Positions 31,801 to 42,861 are shown, counted from the stretch's first letter. The stretch is DNA of 64,000 bases from Zygaena filipendulae (GCA_907165275.2 OU015672.1:1346501-1410500); one strand, 5' to 3'. Made by a program: numbers and translations. The notes: generated from the letters alone by a model not told the origin.

Positions 31801-32438
31801 CAAGATCAGTAATTAGCATCAGTAGTTATAAATTTACTAAGTAAATGGTCATTCTCCGACATACATATAAGTAAAATTGAACTATCTGCTTGTAATTCCA
31901 AATTAACAACTTTTCACTAAATGCATATGAAAGTATTAACGGTACTTACATAAAAAAATCAATTTTTTTAATTCTTGTTTGCCTGTTGGTTCCAGTTAAT
32001 CTCTGAAACGGATAGACCGATTTTAACGGGACTTTCACTGGCAAATAGCTAATGTTATAAGGAGTAACTAAGGCTACTTTTATTTTACAGAAAAATAGTT
32101 CTTGCGGAAATTCTGAAACTCACGCGGGTGAAACTGCGGGGCACAGCTAGTTAAATAATAATACTATAAATAAATGTGAATGTGAGTTTGTTACGTTTTC
32201 ACACCTTAACTATTTTACCAATCCCCATAAAATGTTGCACACGTTCTCAAGGATACCGGAAGGGATCGCGGGGACTTCAAAATTAATCTTAAAAATCGTG
32301 TTTTTTTAAATTTCAGAATGTGGTTGCAGCTATGGCATAGACGGGGAATTCCAGAAATACTTCTTTGTGACCAGTGATCCACCTTCCAAGCTGCATAAAA
32401 AGTTTTCGGGAAGATGCCTAGAGAGCGTAATTGAATGA
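28855..32438 (+). CDS. Candidate unrecognised spliced gene, 5' part missing
   Basis: Four exon-like segments are open in frame and join with matching phase: 28855-28934, 29893-29988, 30962-31091, 32330-32438 (stop at 32436). Acceptors are pyrimidine-rich TTTTTTCAG and TTGTTTTCAG for exons 2 and 3. Donors are GTAATT, GTAAGA and GTAAGT. The chain encodes about 138 aa with FDEKKRCPELRASV, a Thr/Ala-rich middle (MTTTTAQPSHSAARSKH), a DGDNDIDGNNYDS stretch and the ending LHKKFSGRCLESVIE. I recognise no family. The last acceptor (TTGCAG, 32329) is one of two close together; the other at 32316 does not keep phase. There is no start codon. The THAP remnant upstream could be the lost N-terminus. Introns hold Helitron-like fragments. 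A chance chain is possible. Confidence 0.35.
29186..29223. repeat. Perfect short hairpin
   Basis: Arms GTTTTTTCATGGTAGCC and GGCTACCATGAAAAAAC pair over 17 bases around a four-base loop AAGT. It lies in the first intron of the candidate gene. Confidence 0.8.
29406..29604 (-). mobile_element. Helitron-like repeat
   Basis: This reversed copy starts CTAGCTGTTCC and ends near AATATTATTAGTA. It keeps the TCCGCGGTAATG and GAGTTCCCGCGAGAATT segments. Confidence 0.7.
30083..30480 (-). repeat. Two consecutive reversed Helitron-like fragments
   Basis: One copy starts CTAGCTGTTCCCCGCGG at 30083, the next CTAGCTGTTCCCCACGG at 30323. Both fade before the TAGTAGGA end, stopping around the GTGAAAG(C/A)GT segment. 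Confidence 0.65.
31341..31861. mobile_element. Solo LTR
   Basis: A 521-base segment begins TGTCGGAG and ends CTCCGACA, the short inverted ends of a retroviral-type LTR. It is flanked by the 4 bp direct repeat TACA (31337-31340 and 31862-31865). It has no coding region; AAATAAACGAAACAATAA near 31,733 could be a polyadenylation region. A four-base duplication suits Gypsy-type integration. It lies between exons 3 and 4 of the candidate gene. Confidence 0.7.
31970..32150 (+). mobile_element. Helitron-like repeat, divergent
   Basis: It ends GGGCACAGCTAG followed by T, preceded by CGCGGGTGAAACTGCG. The start is unclear. Confidence 0.6.
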
Positions 32439-33109
32439 TGCTACATTTGAGCTTAAAGGTATATTTATATCTTTACATAGTATGTATAAAACAAAGTCGC
32501 CTCCTGCCCTCTATACGCGCCCTCTGTACGCTTAGGTGGGTTTAGATTTTTCGTCAATAGATAGATTGACTCAAGAAAAAAGTGAAATATAACGATAATT
32601 GTTCAAGATGTCGGAACAAATCAAGCTAAGAGCTTTCTTCGAAAATGCTCCCGTGCGAAGCGGGGGTGGATCGCTTATTTTATATACAGCAACTCTTTAA
32701 TCCCCAAGAACTAAAATACACTAGCAGAACTCCAAACATTGATTTTTAGAAATGGTTTTGATTTGTTTTATACTTGTACCATACAAGAGCTACTTAACGG
32801 AATTTATTGGTGTTTTGATGACAGGTGCCTTCCATAAAGTTTTATACTAACATAGACTTTGTTTTATCGCACTGGATGGTGTGTGTGCTGTAGATGGACT
32901 GTGCGTTTTCTGCTCCCTGCTTTTATATACATAGTAATATTATTTTGTCAACACAGTAGGAAATTTCCACATTTTGCCATGATTTTTATTACAGGAAGGC
33001 TTGGGGATAGTGGACCTGTATCGAAGACTATGCGAGACATGGCGGAAGCAGTGCTGTTCTTCGACCGACATGTCAACGGTTCGCGAAACAGCTGCTCGCC
33101 TGGAAAGTT

Positions 33110-33350
33110 GAGGGCCTATTATGTAATTTTTGTTTCTATCATTTTTCGGTCGCAATCAAAAACATGGCGGTTTTGCGATTACAATATTATGCAGGTTTTG
33201 ACACCTAAAATATCTAATAATCAACCAAAATTATCATACTACAAAAGTTGAATCTGCCTAAACATGATTAATTAATCACAAAATCGCAATTTTTCTAATT
33301 GAAACTGAAATATGATAGAAACAAAAGTTAAATAATTGCCCTGCTGGTGA
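33110..33350. mobile_element. MITE family with GTAACTTTTGTTTCTATCAT ends, copy 1
   Basis: The ends GGCCTATTATGTAATTTTTG and CAAAAGTTAAATAATTGCCC are imperfect inverted repeats. The interior carries GCGGTTTTGCGATTACAAT and GATTAATTAATCACAAAATC. Other copies are at 36,155-36,385, 40,868-41,214 (reversed) and 41,253-41,462. Confidence 0.7.
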
Positions 33351-33715
33351 CTTTAGTAAATTGAGAGTCTTTGAAAGGATGCTATCATGCTGTTAGTAAA
33401 AACACATTAGTTTTCTAATACAGAAAATATAAAACTATTTGAATTATTATTCTCAAAAGCTTATAAATAAAATATCTATATATTTGGTCATTTCCTAAAA
33501 AAAGTTAAGAAGATTCCTCTTCTTCTTTAATAATGGCGTCTATAATTATAATTTGCCAATGACGTACAGTAATCATTTTAGTTGATTGCCTTTTGAGTTC
33601 TTCTTTTTTTCAATATGGCAACAGACGCTTTGGGTAGGTAGGCGCACTATTCAGTATTCATGCCAATGTCAGTCAGAGAAAACAGTGAAGAGTTACAAAA
33701 ACAAACTTAGGTCAG

Positions 33716-34405
33716 AATATAATCAGATTCAGAAGTATGACAGTGATTAATTTTGTGATGTAACATGCAAATCATTTTCGCTTCACAGTTTTTGTCTGGC
33801 GTGTCATGGTTTGAGTTAAAATATTAAACCATTTTTCCTATTCTATAAAACAAATTATGAAACGCATTTAATTGATTTATTTATTTACTAAATAATAGGT
33901 ATTTCACAGGTTGCAATTCAATTTCTGTAAGGTGGTTGCTGAGCAGTTTACTTTTTTTTCACGACTCCTGGGATAGAATTAGACGCCTACTACTACCCTT
34001 AGGAACATAATGTACTATGTCTACATCCTGGGCAGCACTTGGTCCACTTTCCATGCAAGTTTATTGTTTCCTAATAAATCTCAACAAAAACTTAATTTTT
34101 CATGACTCCTGGGATAGAATTAGATGCGCTTGATTTTACAGACTCCTACTACCCTTAGGAACATAATGTACTATGTCTACATCCTGGGCAGCACTTGGTC
34201 CACTCTTCATAAAAAGATTGACATTATCCTTTGTTAGGTCAGAACTCAGAATATAATCAGATTCAGAAGTATGCCAGTGATTTTTGTGATGTAACATGCA
34301 AATCATTTTCGCTTCACAGTTTTTGTCTGGCGTGTCATGGTTTGAAGTAAAATATCAAACCATTTTTTCCTATTCTATAAAACAAATTATTGATTTATTT
34401 GAAAT
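33716..34405. repeat. Local duplication of two different segments
   Basis: A segment of about 165 bases (33,716-33,880, with CAGATTCAGAAGTATG and GTTTTTGTCTGGCGTGTCAT) recurs at 34,240-34,405. Between them, a segment with GACTCCTGGGATAGAATTAG and ACATCCTGGGCAGCACTTGG occurs at 33,960-34,052 and at 34,098-34,204. No intact gene is evident; a minus-strand reading DVDIVHYVPKGS is present in both copies of the second segment. Confidence 0.65.
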
Positions 34406-34707
34406 ACACACGAATTTTAAAAGTTGGTGTATCAATGTAACAGCATTTTAATAACTAGCTATTTATTACTTCTACGATATTTACTGATTATTTTTCTTGT
34501 TTACTAATTTGGGAACGGTTTGTTTACGAAATTTTCTAATAAAATCGAGCTGATAACTGTTATTTTCCTATTTATATCTAGTATAATATAATGTACAATT
34601 AACAATGATGACTGTTGTTATCCTTAATAGTATAAGTAATGCTAAGTAACATTTATATACTTAATTAAAGATAAAGTTTTTATGAAATTTACGAGTTTTA
34701 TTTGTTC

Positions 34708-34773
34708 TTGTTTATGTTTTTCTCTAAACACAATTAGTTCACTAACATGTTTAGAGAAAAACATAAACAAGTC
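34708..34773. repeat. Long perfect hairpin
   Basis: Arms of 24 bases beginning CTTGTTTATGTTTTTC and ending with the inverse pair exactly around a loop of about 17 bases. This is more perfect than typical animal microRNA precursors and looks like a small foldback repeat. Confidence 0.75.
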
Positions 34774-34824
34774 AGTCACACTCCTAAAATAAATAAAATA
34801 TTTAATCCTACTAAGCTATAATAC

Positions 34825-34867
34825 TATCGATACGAGTACCTACTGGATCCCATCCCTAGTATCGATA
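34825..34867. promoter_or_regulatory. Two TATCGATA (DRE) sites upstream of roadblock
   Basis: TATCGATA occurs at 34825-34832 and 34860-34867, about 330-370 bases before the roadblock start codon. TATCGATA is the DNA replication-related element bound by DREF in Drosophila and is common in TATA-less housekeeping promoters. Binding here is inferred only. Confidence 0.55.
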
Positions 34868-35196
34868 AAGTTTATCGACATCGACAACACTAATATCTGT
34901 GGCTTTTATCTGTGGCTCAGCGACCTGATCTGTGATTGGTGGATCTCTAACGACCCCTCAAAATGCTGTCAGATTCCTATCTGTCTTTAGACATATGTCT
35001 AGACATATGTCTAGTTAATTTGTGGCTACTACTTAGGCATGGGGCACTCGGGGTATGTTTTTATTCTGTTATTGACTCTGTTTTTGAGTTGGCAACAAAT
35101 ATCAATTTTATGGCAACCCAGGATTTGTCATCCAAATTTTTGCGAAGTGCTGTCACTCTTCAAATCGTGTGTAAACTTTCGAAGGGAATCGTAAAA

Positions 35197-35812
35197 ATGG
35201 TAATATTTTATCTGGATGTTTAATGTAAAATTTAGGGAAACAATATCAAATATACTTTAACATTACAGGCTACCGAAGTAGAGGAGACAATCAAGAGAAT
35301 TCAGGCGCACAAAGGTGTAATGGGCGTAGTGATAGTTAATCATGAAGGTTTGATCGATATAAATTATTTCCCTGGTTACTAGTGATTTCCATTAACTTTA
35401 ATTTTTTCTCGGTCTAATTTCAGCAATCCTATCAGAGTTTTTTGAAATTAAGTATCTTTTAAAAGTCCAATCTTGATAATTCGTTCTAGGCATACCAATA
35501 AAGAGTTCGTTGGACAATGCGACATCGGTACTTTATTCTGGCTTAATTGGACAACTCACAGAGAAAGCGAGAAATGTCGTGCGTGAAATGGTAATTCTTT
35601 AATGTTATTTTTATGTCTGCATGGTTTCCAAGGTTTAGTTTATTTTGGAGATTGACAGGATCAACCCTGTTGCCTTATATCTTCAACCTGTTATATTCCA
35701 GGACACCACAAACGAGTTGACATTCCTTCGCGTCAGGAGTAGAAGGCACGAGATTCTGGTGGCACCTGACCGTGAATTCATTCTGATTGTGATACAAAAC
35801 ACTTCTGACTAA
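35197..35812 (+). CDS. robl: Dynein light chain roadblock
   Basis: A complete four-exon gene: 35197-35199, 35269-35347, 35490-35590, 35702-35812, 97 aa, the usual length for roadblock/LC7 (96-97 aa). The first coding exon is only the ATG, followed by GTAATAT. Joined exons begin [17 protein letters not shown] and continue through the [14 protein letters not shown] strand, the [16 protein letters not shown] helix, and end VIQNTSD. These are hallmark roadblock segments. All junctions have GT-AG ends and phase continuity. The protein is a homodimeric subunit of cytoplasmic dynein that binds the intermediate chain and helps attach cargo. Introns are short (69, 142 and 111 bases). Two DRE-type sites lie upstream. 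The gene is free of transposon insertions, unlike its surroundings. Confidence is high. Confidence 0.97.
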
Positions 35813-37788
35813 CCTACATGAGATTAATTTAATGATTAAGTGCAATGTTTACATTTTACAAACTGGAAAGTCACCAGTCTCATATATCCATACCTACTGT
35901 ATCATTGACCAGGTCTCGTAGATGGCATGGCTTGGTTGGACATAAATCTCAGCTTGTTCAATGAGGAATCTCCAAGCCAATTTTGATTATGCAAACTACA
36001 AAACCCCAGCACTCCTCCATTAATAAGTCTCCCTTCATAATATATACATTCTCACATTAAGTCAAAAGGTGCAATAGGAATTCATAAGATGGTGTAGGAG
36101 CTGTACCTACATACAGTTTTGTGTAATTAGAATAAACATTCAGGACATCAGAGGGGCTATTATGTAACTTTTGCTTCTATAATTTTTCGGTTGCAATCAA
36201 AAACATGACATTTTTACGATTACAATACGCACGTTTTGACACCTACAATATCTAGCAATCATCCAAAATAAACATACTTCAAAAGTTGCAGCTGCCTAAA
36301 CATGATTAATTAATCACAAAATCGCTAATTTTCTGATTGAAACTGAAATATGATAGCAACAAAAGTTACATAATTGCCCTGCTGGACTTGTCAATTTGTT
36401 CTGGATCTGTGTAACAGGCTCAATACTATATTAGAGCAAAGTGTACATAATTTCTATGGCTTCATAAATCTCTCTAAGCTCTGTGTTATACAACTTCATA
36501 CTGACAAAAATAGTTGTTACTTCAAAATGAATTAAATTCTTAGGTGTTTGGTGTGTGCCCTTAAGTTAGAAGTCATTATTCGATTACTATGTCAGTAATC
36601 AGTGCTACATGGATATATCTTCTACTCACATACAGTAATGTCGCCAGTGATCGGCTGGTATAGGAGCAGCCTTCAGACAAAAAGGACTGCTGTGCAAGTG
36701 TTATTATGTTATGACCACAGCTGTGCCATTTCCGAAAGCCATATGAGTTATGACACATTTATTGTAATATCATCGGCCAAAGCTGTTTTGTCAAGTATCA
36801 CCTGGCGTATGCACTTTACTACTTTGGAGGTTGACTAGCAGAGAATGCTAATTAAAGCATCGCTCACGAAAACTCATACCTACTACGCTGCCAAATACCT
36901 ATCAATGCAATTATCACATTTCCTCCAGTCTTGGCCATGATGAAACGAATCTGATTTTAGCATTAATTTATTTTTATGTAAAAATTAAATAAAATTCTAC
37001 CTATTACCGACATGTAGCTCGATTTTGACTTAAGCCCTTATCATTTATTTATATAATTCATCTATAATTTTATATCTAATGTTGTGTAATAAAAGACTAC
37101 TTTTTAGGAATAAATATTTATTTAAAAAATTAAAATTGTTAGTATCATATTATACATAGGTACGTGTCCTAACGTCAGGGATTTTGAAATTAAAAATTTC
37201 AAATCATTAAATAATATCCATACCTACGTCATTTAATATGTTCTATGATTAAACAAAGCCCGCTAGGCCTAGAAACTTATCAACGCCCGTTGGGTCTAAA
37301 AACTTGAAAACAAGGTTCTCTTCAAAAATTTAATGCAGTTTCTGGGGGGTTTCAGTTATGCAAAATTTTAATGCAGGAGGGGGGGGGGGGGGAAGGGATA
37401 AAAGAATGTGAAGGGAGGTGGACGGCATTATCAATGAAGTTATGAGGGAAAAATGCGTTTCTGAAAAAATTAAAAATAGCTCGTGACTTATTTAGACCCA
37501 CTAGCTAGACAGATTCTAGCTCAACATTTATTTCAGGTACCTAGTCTTATCTACAAGTTTCTAGTATTTGGAGCTTTTGGTGGGAACCACCCAAGCAATC
37601 TCGGTCATGTCATGGTAGGTACCTACTGACTACTGTAATGCTGTTTTGTGGACAATGTGACGGTTTTCACGTGTGCATTATTTAAAATATAACATGATGC
37701 CATGGGCTGATTCCATCAGTTTCCACCAAGAGCTCCAGAAAGATTTAAAGTCTATAGCACCATAAACTTCAGTTTCGAACCTCAGAGT

Positions 37789-38006
37789 GCTGAGACCAAA
37801 TAAAAACTAAAAACGGAACGGGTAGCACAAACAAGTGAAGCCAGGAAAAAGACACCACGCCGTGCAAGTACACAGAAACGCACACACAAGAAAAAGACAC
37901 CATACCTGGAAATAGTTGTGGCACTTTCCTAAGCACATGCATACGCAACCGGCTTCACTTCGTTGTTCGAGACGTGCCGTGTTTAGTTTTTATTTGGTCT
38001 GAGTTT
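37789..38006. mobile_element. MITE with AGACCAAATAAAAACTAAA ends
   Basis: The left end AGACCAAATAAAAACTAAAA and the right end TTTAGTTTTTATTTGGTCT are inverted repeats. Imperfect complementarity continues inward through ACAAGTGAAGCC and CTTCACTTCGTTG. Length is about 218 bases. GAAAAAGACACCA is repeated twice inside. Confidence 0.7.
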
Positions 38007-40137
38007 CGAACATGACTGGTGAAAGCCGTACCGAACACACGCGTGTCAAGTGAAGTCTTCGTTATTTCAGTCACTTTTCAGCATCTATTTTGGACCCCGA
38101 GCAGGAAACTGGCTTTGAAGAGAGCCATGTTTTAACTTGGGGAACAATCTAACATTGTCATTGACGTTTCGCCATAATTGAAGAAGTAGATGAAGAAATT
38201 TTTATTACTAAGAAACGTTGTCATTGGCAAATTATAATTATAGACGCCATTATTAAAGAAGAAGATTTATGAGGAAATGATGTTGAGTACATACAATTGA
38301 GAACATAAAAATAGATTTACTGTAGCAACTCGACACTGGATTAACGTTCTATATGTGTGAAAAGAGCAAGACGTTCCTTGCAGTAGAGAAAACACCTTTG
38401 AAGGATTACTTCAAAACACAGCACACGTCGTTCGGAGGACGTTAGTACACACATAACAGAATTGACCAATTCATATACAGAATGTTAGGTTAAATGAGGA
38501 ACTTATTGATGCAAGTATTCGATTCTCGTCCCGAAAGTCGTAATTAAAGGTTATCAATTGTCGCCGATGTGCCGACGGAACATACCTAAAGGTCATTCAC
38601 CCACATAAATTCGCGTCTAGGTTAGGATACATATATTACTATAGTGAACTCGAACGTGTCCTGCAGTTAACCTAACATAGTGCATTATATGTATTAGAGA
38701 AGTGAGAACTTACGAGCTGAAAGCTTTTCGCAAGGAATGCATTCTGATGTAGCATTAAAAGCAGCGTGAAAGCACCTTACCTTTGGTTGGGGTGAACTCG
38801 CCGAATGCAAATGTTTGAATTTTCATTCGTTTTCAACTATGTAGAGAAAATATTTGGTATTTTTAAAGCTTCTTTAAACATTTATAGGGCGAAGTTGAAT
38901 TATCCTCGTTTCTACGGTTGTAATTTGTACAATTACTTCATTTGAAATGCTTATTATTGTTTCTATTGTTGTTGAGAAGTGGAAACCTGTAGAATGCAAC
39001 GGGCTTTTGAAATTGACTTATGATGTCTTCATGAAATAGCGAGTTTAAGAACTAGCCAAATATTTTTTTTGTAATTTTTTGTATCCACTTTAGATTAAGT
39101 AATAATTTTTTTTGCATATTTCCAATCCTTTTCTATCTTTATAGGTTTCGTAAGTTTAATAACAATGGATTTTTATGTATCATTTGTCTTTTTGAAACCG
39201 AAACAACATGATTTCAAATAAAGAGAAATGTGGAAAAAGTTGCTTGAACATAAGTCTATTTGTCAATGTTTTAGGGTGAGTAGTATTAATCAAAGATTTT
39301 TGAAATTGTTCATTTAAAATCGATTTATTCCATAATCACACAAAGAAATACAATTTTTGGTTAAAAAAAATTAGTTGTTCAACATGTTTCAACGCAATTA
39401 CATATTTTATGGATTTTAAGTTTGTAGGTATTTATTAAGACATTTATTTTGGATGTATTTTTAGGGTTAAGGTTTAATACAGTAATCCATGTTGTTGTTT
39501 TTAAATTTTATAGTTTTTTTTTAGAGATTAAAACATGTTGAAATTACTATATTTTTCCCTTTGAAGTTATCTAACATGTTACAACTTTGTTTTTATAAGA
39601 AAAAAGACTTCAACTTCGATTAAGTAGGTACTAAGATTATATAGATTTAAAATTTAGTTTTATTTAATCTCTAACAATTTCATGCGCGTACGCATAAGAA
39701 AAAGTTTCGCCAGCTCTGCATCCTCCATTACGCGGTATTTGTTTGAAGTTCTTATTAGGTAGGGCTACGTACTAAAAGAGAATAAATCAATGTTATTTTA
39801 TTATTAATTTTGTACCGTTTTGACTTTTTAGGGCCTTAGAAAAGTGTATTATCGCTTTTTTTTACATAGATCTCTATTAGTGTTATATTGGTTTTTTTAT
39901 TTGCGATAAGCGGTTGGAAATCTAGAACTGTTTATGTCCATGACATTTGCGATGACTTTTGGCAATAGTTTTAAAACTTTCCGTTATTTTTTGTATTATA
40001 GTTGTCCGACCATTGCGTTGTACTTACCTACTCATCTCACTCCGCACGTTGCTTCAAAGTTCCCCTGAAATTTTAATTGATTCCAGATTAATATCAAAAT
40101 ATACGATGCCGATAAATCTACATACATATAATATAAA

Positions 40138-40312
40138 AATGAATCCCTATTTCCCTTGGTCACGACATCACGCTGATGCGCGGGTGAATCTCCGAAACGG
40201 TTGAATCGATTCTGACTGAAATTTCACTGCTAATTAGGTGATGTTTAAAGAGAAAATTGGCATACTTTGGAGTTCCGTAACTCACGCAGGTGAAACCGCG
40301 GGGCACAACTAG
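40138..40312 (+). mobile_element. Helitron-like repeat, divergent subfamily
   Basis: It starts around AATGAATCCCTATTTCCCTT and ends GGGGCACAACTAG followed by T. CGCAGGTGAAACCGCG precedes the end. It resembles the copy at 22975-23163. Confidence 0.65.
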
Positions 40313-41919
40313 TTATACACATATAAGAGCATTGACGAGTCATAGAGTCATTTAAATAATTATAAGTCAATATTTTAAAATTAGGCTGCTGTCGAGGTTT
40401 TAAATATAGGTGAATACCTCAAACCTCAATAGAACTTGTTCAAATCAATATAATTAAGGGTACAAGATAATGTGCTAAGTACAAAATTTATATTCACTAT
40501 ACTGTATTCATAAATAAAATAAACTATAATAAATAAAAAATAAATTAAGCTAAATTAAAAATGTGCGCTGGCGTCGATAAAGCAGATTGATGGACCAAAA
40601 GCAGACAAATAAGCACATTTGAATACGCAAAAACGACTGAATGTGTGTGGATAAAATTTTGGACACAGAGAGTTCGGAGTATGTTCTGGATTCACAAGTG
40701 TGAAAAAAAAGTATTCTATATACAATACTTTTTTAAATAAGTATGAATATGCAAATATGTTCTGGATTCACAAGACTGTGAGAAAAAAAGTATTTTAAAT
40801 AGAATATGAATATGTAATTAAATTATTTATTATTATAAAATCACGGGATTCTCTATTTTTAGTCGATTGTGACCAGCAGGGCAGTTATTAACTTTTATTA
40901 CTATCATATTTCTATATGTGGAAACTGCTAGGTCTAGGAAATTTTTATATGTTATTTTTATTTTGTATTTTTTGTGTAGGTACCGGTTGTTTCCCGAAAA
41001 ATAAATAAATATTTCAGTTTCAATCAGAAAAATAGCGATTTTGTGATTAATTATCATGTTTAGAGGCAGCTTCGACTCAAGAAGGGTGTTTATTTTGATT
41101 GATCGCTAGATATTGTAGGTGTCAAAACGTGCATATTGTAATCGCAAATCCGTCATGTTTTTGATTGCAACCGAAAAATGATAGAAATAAAAGTTACATA
41201 ATAGCACCTCTGATCACAATCACAGACCAGGGAACATAGTAACATGTTCCAAGAGAGGCTATTATTAATGTAACTTTGGTTTCTATTTTTCGGTTGCAAT
41301 AAAAAAACATGGCGGTTTTGCGATTACAATATGCACGTTTTGACACCTACAATATCTAGCGATCAATCAAAATAAACGGTACTTCAAAAGTTGAAGCTAC
41401 CTGAACATGATTAATTGAAACCGAATATGATAGCAATAAAAATTATATAATTGCCCTGCGGGAGAATATGACACGTTCCCCGGTCACAATGCTAGATGCG
41501 AGCGGAGTAAAGCAAGGAGTGGAGCCTGTGGAGAGAGGGCTGTGGAGAGAAAGCCATTCTACCGCCAGCGCACTAAGCCCGGCCGCACGAGGACGGTCCT
41601 CGCGTCCAGATCCACAACACGGCTAGCAATTTAGCCATACAAATGAATCAGGCGCGAATCTAGTCCCTAAAAAAGGTCGCAGTCACGGCCATCCGAAAAT
41701 CGGCCAAATAATAACAACACAACATACAGATCTACTTGATCCCACACTAAGCTATAGGGGCTCGTGTTATGGAAACCAAGCAAACATGGTATAATATCTA
41801 TACTAATACTAGCTGCCCCCCGCGATTTCATCCGCGGTAGTTTCGGAGTTCCCGCGGGAATTCTGGGTTTTTATCCTGTTACGTATGCGGCGACCTTACA
41901 TAGGCTATAGGCCCGGTTT

Positions 41920-42515
41920 CCACCAAAGCGGAGAGGAGAGGAGATGAGAGATGTGTTTTGAATAACCAATCAGATTTCGTTATTTCCGTTCGTACGTGGA
42001 AATAACTAATTTGATTGGTTATTCAAAACTATGGACCAATAAAACTAGAGGACTGACAATCGCGATACTATCGAGCGTGATTTCAAAACTAGTTCTAAGT
42101 AAGAGCACTAGATGGCGCCAAGAGTAACGACATGGAAAAAATTAAGCAAATCAAGCATCGGTGAACCTAACTAAACCATTGTACAATTTTTCAATCAATC
42201 AATCAAATATGCTTTATTGCACATACATATACATGCATATGCATAAATATACTTCATTTCTTTCAGAAGGATTATATTGTAGTGGTACAGCTGAATAGTA
42301 ACAGATGGCGTAAGTATCGATAAGTTTGCCACGCCATCTAGATTTAATACAGAAATATTTTAAATAATATTCGAAATATAATAATTATATAATTTTCGTT
42401 TTTTTCCGAGTCACGTCCGATAGTATGGCGATTGTCAGTCCTCTAGTTTTATTGGTCCATGTTCAAAACACAATATCTCTCTCCTCTTCGCTTTTGTGGA
42501 TACCGGACCACATTG
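41920..42515. mobile_element. Foldback MITE interrupted by a second element
   Basis: The outer ends are long inverted repeats: CCGGTTTCCACCAAAGCGGA on the left and the matching inverse of TTCGCTTTTGTGGATACCGG on the right, over about 48 bases including TGTGTTTTGAA. The left half also contains its own hairpin (AATAACCAATCAGATTTCGT against ATTTGATTGGTTATTC). The right half is separated by the element at 42030-42461. Confidence 0.7.
42030..42461. mobile_element. Nested MITE with 8 bp target duplication
   Basis: The ends TATGGACCAATAAAACTAGA and TCTAGTTTTATTGGTCCATG are near-perfect inverted repeats, extending to GGACTGACAATCGC. TTCAAAAC is duplicated at 42022-42029 and 42462-42469. An 8 bp duplication suits a hAT-type transposase. 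It is inserted in the foldback MITE around it. Confidence 0.8.
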
Positions 42516-42861
42516 CAACACGGAATTCTCGCTGAAACTCCGAAATCACCGCGGGGAACCTACTACATATTATAGAGCTTATCTAAACTATTATATGTAT
42601 ACTTATTATATGTGTCGTAACGATATTTTAGCGGTTATGCGTGTGCGTATACCCGATAGAGGGGCGCGTCATTTTAGCTCAGATGATCTCTACCTACAGG
42701 CTACATGTGGGATCAAGTGGATTATTATGTATTATTATTATTATTATAATTAATTGATGGATGGCCTTCGGCGTGTCGGGCGGGCCGGAGGCGACGACCG
42801 CGCGCGCGCCGGCCGGGCGCAAGCGAACAGTGTGCTCAACGAACGGTCACCGTGTGCGTAT

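Larger units (their letters stand above)
35813..41800. other. Long non-coding intergenic region
   Basis: About 6 kb with no supported gene on either strand; ORFs stay under 90 codons and show no family features. It holds members of the GTAACTTTTG MITE family (36,155-36,385; 40,868-41,214 reversed; 41,253-41,462), a long G-run (37,377-37,392), a MITE at about 37,789-38,006, and a Helitron-like copy at 40,138-40,312. GCCCGTTGGGTCTAAAAACTT-type short repeats occur near 37,260-37,300. Confidence 0.5.

Noticed and set aside
32859..33251. 130-codon ORF as a gene
   Set aside because: It runs into a MITE copy, has no recognisable domain, and its second half is shared with other MITE copies in other frames.
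36576..36838. Overlapping ORFs on both strands downstream of roadblock
   Set aside because: Short, with no splice signals or family features; likely chance.
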